A DNA stretch of 6,703 bases from Victivallales bacterium (GTDB lineage Bacteria > Verrucomicrobiota > Lentisphaeria > Victivallales > UBA1829), in contig JAEEQO010000165.1 of the NCBI GenBank assembly GCA_016285335.1, positions 1-6,703 of the forward strand. The letters run 5' to 3'. The notes under the pieces were generated by a model, which had not been told where the DNA came from, did not search any database, and saw nothing but the letters and a program-made list of their open reading frames with translations. Of the stretch, positions 5,674-6,703 are shown in pieces (position 1 is the first letter of the stretch; the number at the start of each line of letters is the position of its first letter). A program made the translations under genes and the position numbers.

Positions 5674-6703
5674 TTGGAACAGCCCGCCATCACAAACAAT
5701 CTCCCGGCTTTCGCAAATAAAACGGTGAACGCGCCCGTCGATGCGTTTTACGGCGGCATCCGCAACCGTCTGTTCCTGCGGGAAGCGGCCGCGTTCTGCG
5801 CGGCGGCGTTCTTCCTCGCGGGCGGCATCGTGCTGGCCTGGAAACTGGCGTTTCCGGAATGGCCGCCCGAAGCGGTAATCGCATCCTGCGCCGTGCTTGT
5901 CGCGGCAGCGCTCGCTTCCGCATGGTATCGCGCGATCCGCCTCACGCCGTCGAAACGCAAGCTCACGGTCTGGCTGGACGCGAACGCGAACTGCGGAGGA
6001 TTTCTGGCGGCGGCGCTCGAAACGGACTGTTCGGCGTGGGCGGGAAAGATCACAGCGCCGCAGGCGCCGGATCTGACCATGCAGTTTCCGGCGGCACGCC
6101 TCATGGCGTTTCTGACCGCGGTCGTCTTCTTCGCCGCGGCATTTTTCGCCGACGCAAACGAAGCGTTCCGCACCGGGCCCGGCACACTCGACGTTCACGA
6201 GGAGAAAGAGGAGCTGGAGTCGAAGCTGGAGATTTTGGAACAGGAGCCGCTGGTCCCGCAGGAGGAGATCGAGGCCGCACGGGAGGAACTCGCCGAACTC
6301 GTGGAGAACAGCAGCGGCGCGACCCCGGCCAGGACGTTCGAGGCCATCGACGCGCTCCGCAACCTCACCGACGCCCTTGCCGCCAACGCCTCGCGTTCAC
6401 TGGAACACTCCGCAGAGAATTTCGAACGCCTCGCCCAGACGGCCGCCGCGCTGTCGAACCTGTCGCCGGACGTCCCCGGCCGCAGCAAGGCGCTGGAGCA
6501 GCTCAAACAGCTCGCCGAACAGCTCGCCGCGGACGACGCGGCGCTGGCGGAATTCCTGAAGCAGAGCGGCGACAACCTCGCGGCGTCCATGACGCCGGAA
6601 CAGCTTCAGGCGATGGCGGATCAGCTCGGAAGCGGCGCACAGGACCTGCGCGACCGCCTCGAAAAGCTCGCCCAGGCACGCCGCGACCAGATGCAGCAGC
6701 AGA
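5674..6703 (+). CDS. Membrane protein with long Gln/Ala/Glu-rich helical region, 3'-truncated
   Basis: Function unknown. The frame is open from a TTG at 5674 to the right edge (343 codons). The start is chosen because GAAAGGA (5659-5665) lies eight bases upstream and no ATG or GTG in frame is better placed. Three hydrophobic helices are visible at about residues 38-60, 66-85 and 141-159. Between the second and third is a soluble stretch with TPSKRKLTVWLDANA (91-105) and FLAAALE (110-116). After the third comes a charged coiled-coil-like stretch (175-211), then a long Ala/Leu/Gln/Glu-rich helical region ending in MQQQ at the edge. The layout (membrane hairpin, an A/LD...ALE segment, a third helix, a low-complexity Gln-rich tail) resembles DUF4175-type proteins, often found near MoxR/BatA-type genes, but that is a weak inference. 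Minus-strand open frames here are compositional shadows. Confidence 0.8.
   Translation, partial: MEQPAITNNLPAFANKTVNAPVDAFYGGIRNRLFLREAAAFCAAAFFLAGGIVLAWKLAFPEWPPEAVIASCAVLVAAALASAWYRAIRLTPSKRKLTVWLDANANCGGFLAAALETDCSAWAGKITAPQAPDLTMQFPAARLMAFLTAVVFFAAAFFADANEAFRTGPGTLDVHEEKEELESKLEILEQEPLVPQEEIEAAREELAELVENSSGATPARTFEAIDALRNLTDALAANASRSLEHSAENFERLAQTAAALSNLSPDVPGRSKALEQLKQLAEQLAADDAALAEFLKQSGDNLAASMTPEQLQAMADQLGSGAQDLRDRLEKLAQARRDQMQQQ

Noticed and set aside
5602..6198. 198-codon minus-strand open frame opposite the last gene
   Set aside because: Arg/Gly-rich product without motifs; the plus-strand frame has a good ribosome-binding site, membrane helices and runs open to the edge.
6195..6590. 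131-codon minus-strand open frame rich in Ser and Ala
   Set aside because: It is the antisense of the Gln/Glu/Ala-rich helical region; serine runs are expected from reading such codons backwards.

Overview
The window is GC-rich bacterial chromosome, dense with genes and free of mobile-element genes, RNA genes or CRISPR arrays. Strong G/C preference at third codon positions produces many antisense shadow frames. An anaerobe or microaerophile is suggested by a rubredoxin-first ('reverse') rubrerythrin. The gene content would fit the PVC superphylum (for example Lentisphaerota or Kiritimatiellota), but this is a low-confidence guess from overall style, because no marker gene here settles taxonomy.

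Layout. (1) 1-3066, plus strand: a tight run of four genes: a 5'-truncated citramalate synthase (cimA), a small secreted or membrane protein of unknown function, a DUF721/DciA-like helicase-loader protein, and a biotin-protein ligase without a DNA-binding domain (birA). Junctions are -4, +17 and +6 bp, so co-transcription is likely. (2) 3063-3746: ruvA, the Holliday-junction-binding subunit, with its own promoter overlapping the birA stop codon. (3) 3747-3852: a short convergent gap with two hairpins. (4) 3853-4404, minus strand: the reverse rubrerythrin, with an unusually elaborate upstream region (4405-4603) holding a promoter with TTGACA, helically phased A-tracts, a direct repeat, a GC hairpin and repeated CCCC motifs. 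(5) 4604-5395, minus strand: a GT2 glycosyltransferase of the dolichol-phosphate-mannose-synthase-like type. (6) 5396-5673: a divergent intergenic region with two face-to-face promoters that share an identical 13-bp block at the -35 element. (7) 5674 to the right edge, plus strand: a membrane protein with three predicted membrane helices and a long Gln/Ala/Glu-rich helical region, starting at TTG and truncated by the window.

The genes are mostly housekeeping: branched-chain amino-acid synthesis, replication initiation, biotinylation, recombination, peroxide defence and envelope glycan or lipid modification. I see no evidence for a new multi-gene system. The less ordinary material is intergenic: an 18-bp inverted repeat (17/18 identical) flanking the glycosyltransferase gene, the matched divergent promoters, and the rubrerythrin leader. 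Two proteins, the 122-residue membrane protein after cimA and the 3'-truncated coiled-coil membrane protein, have no function I can assign.
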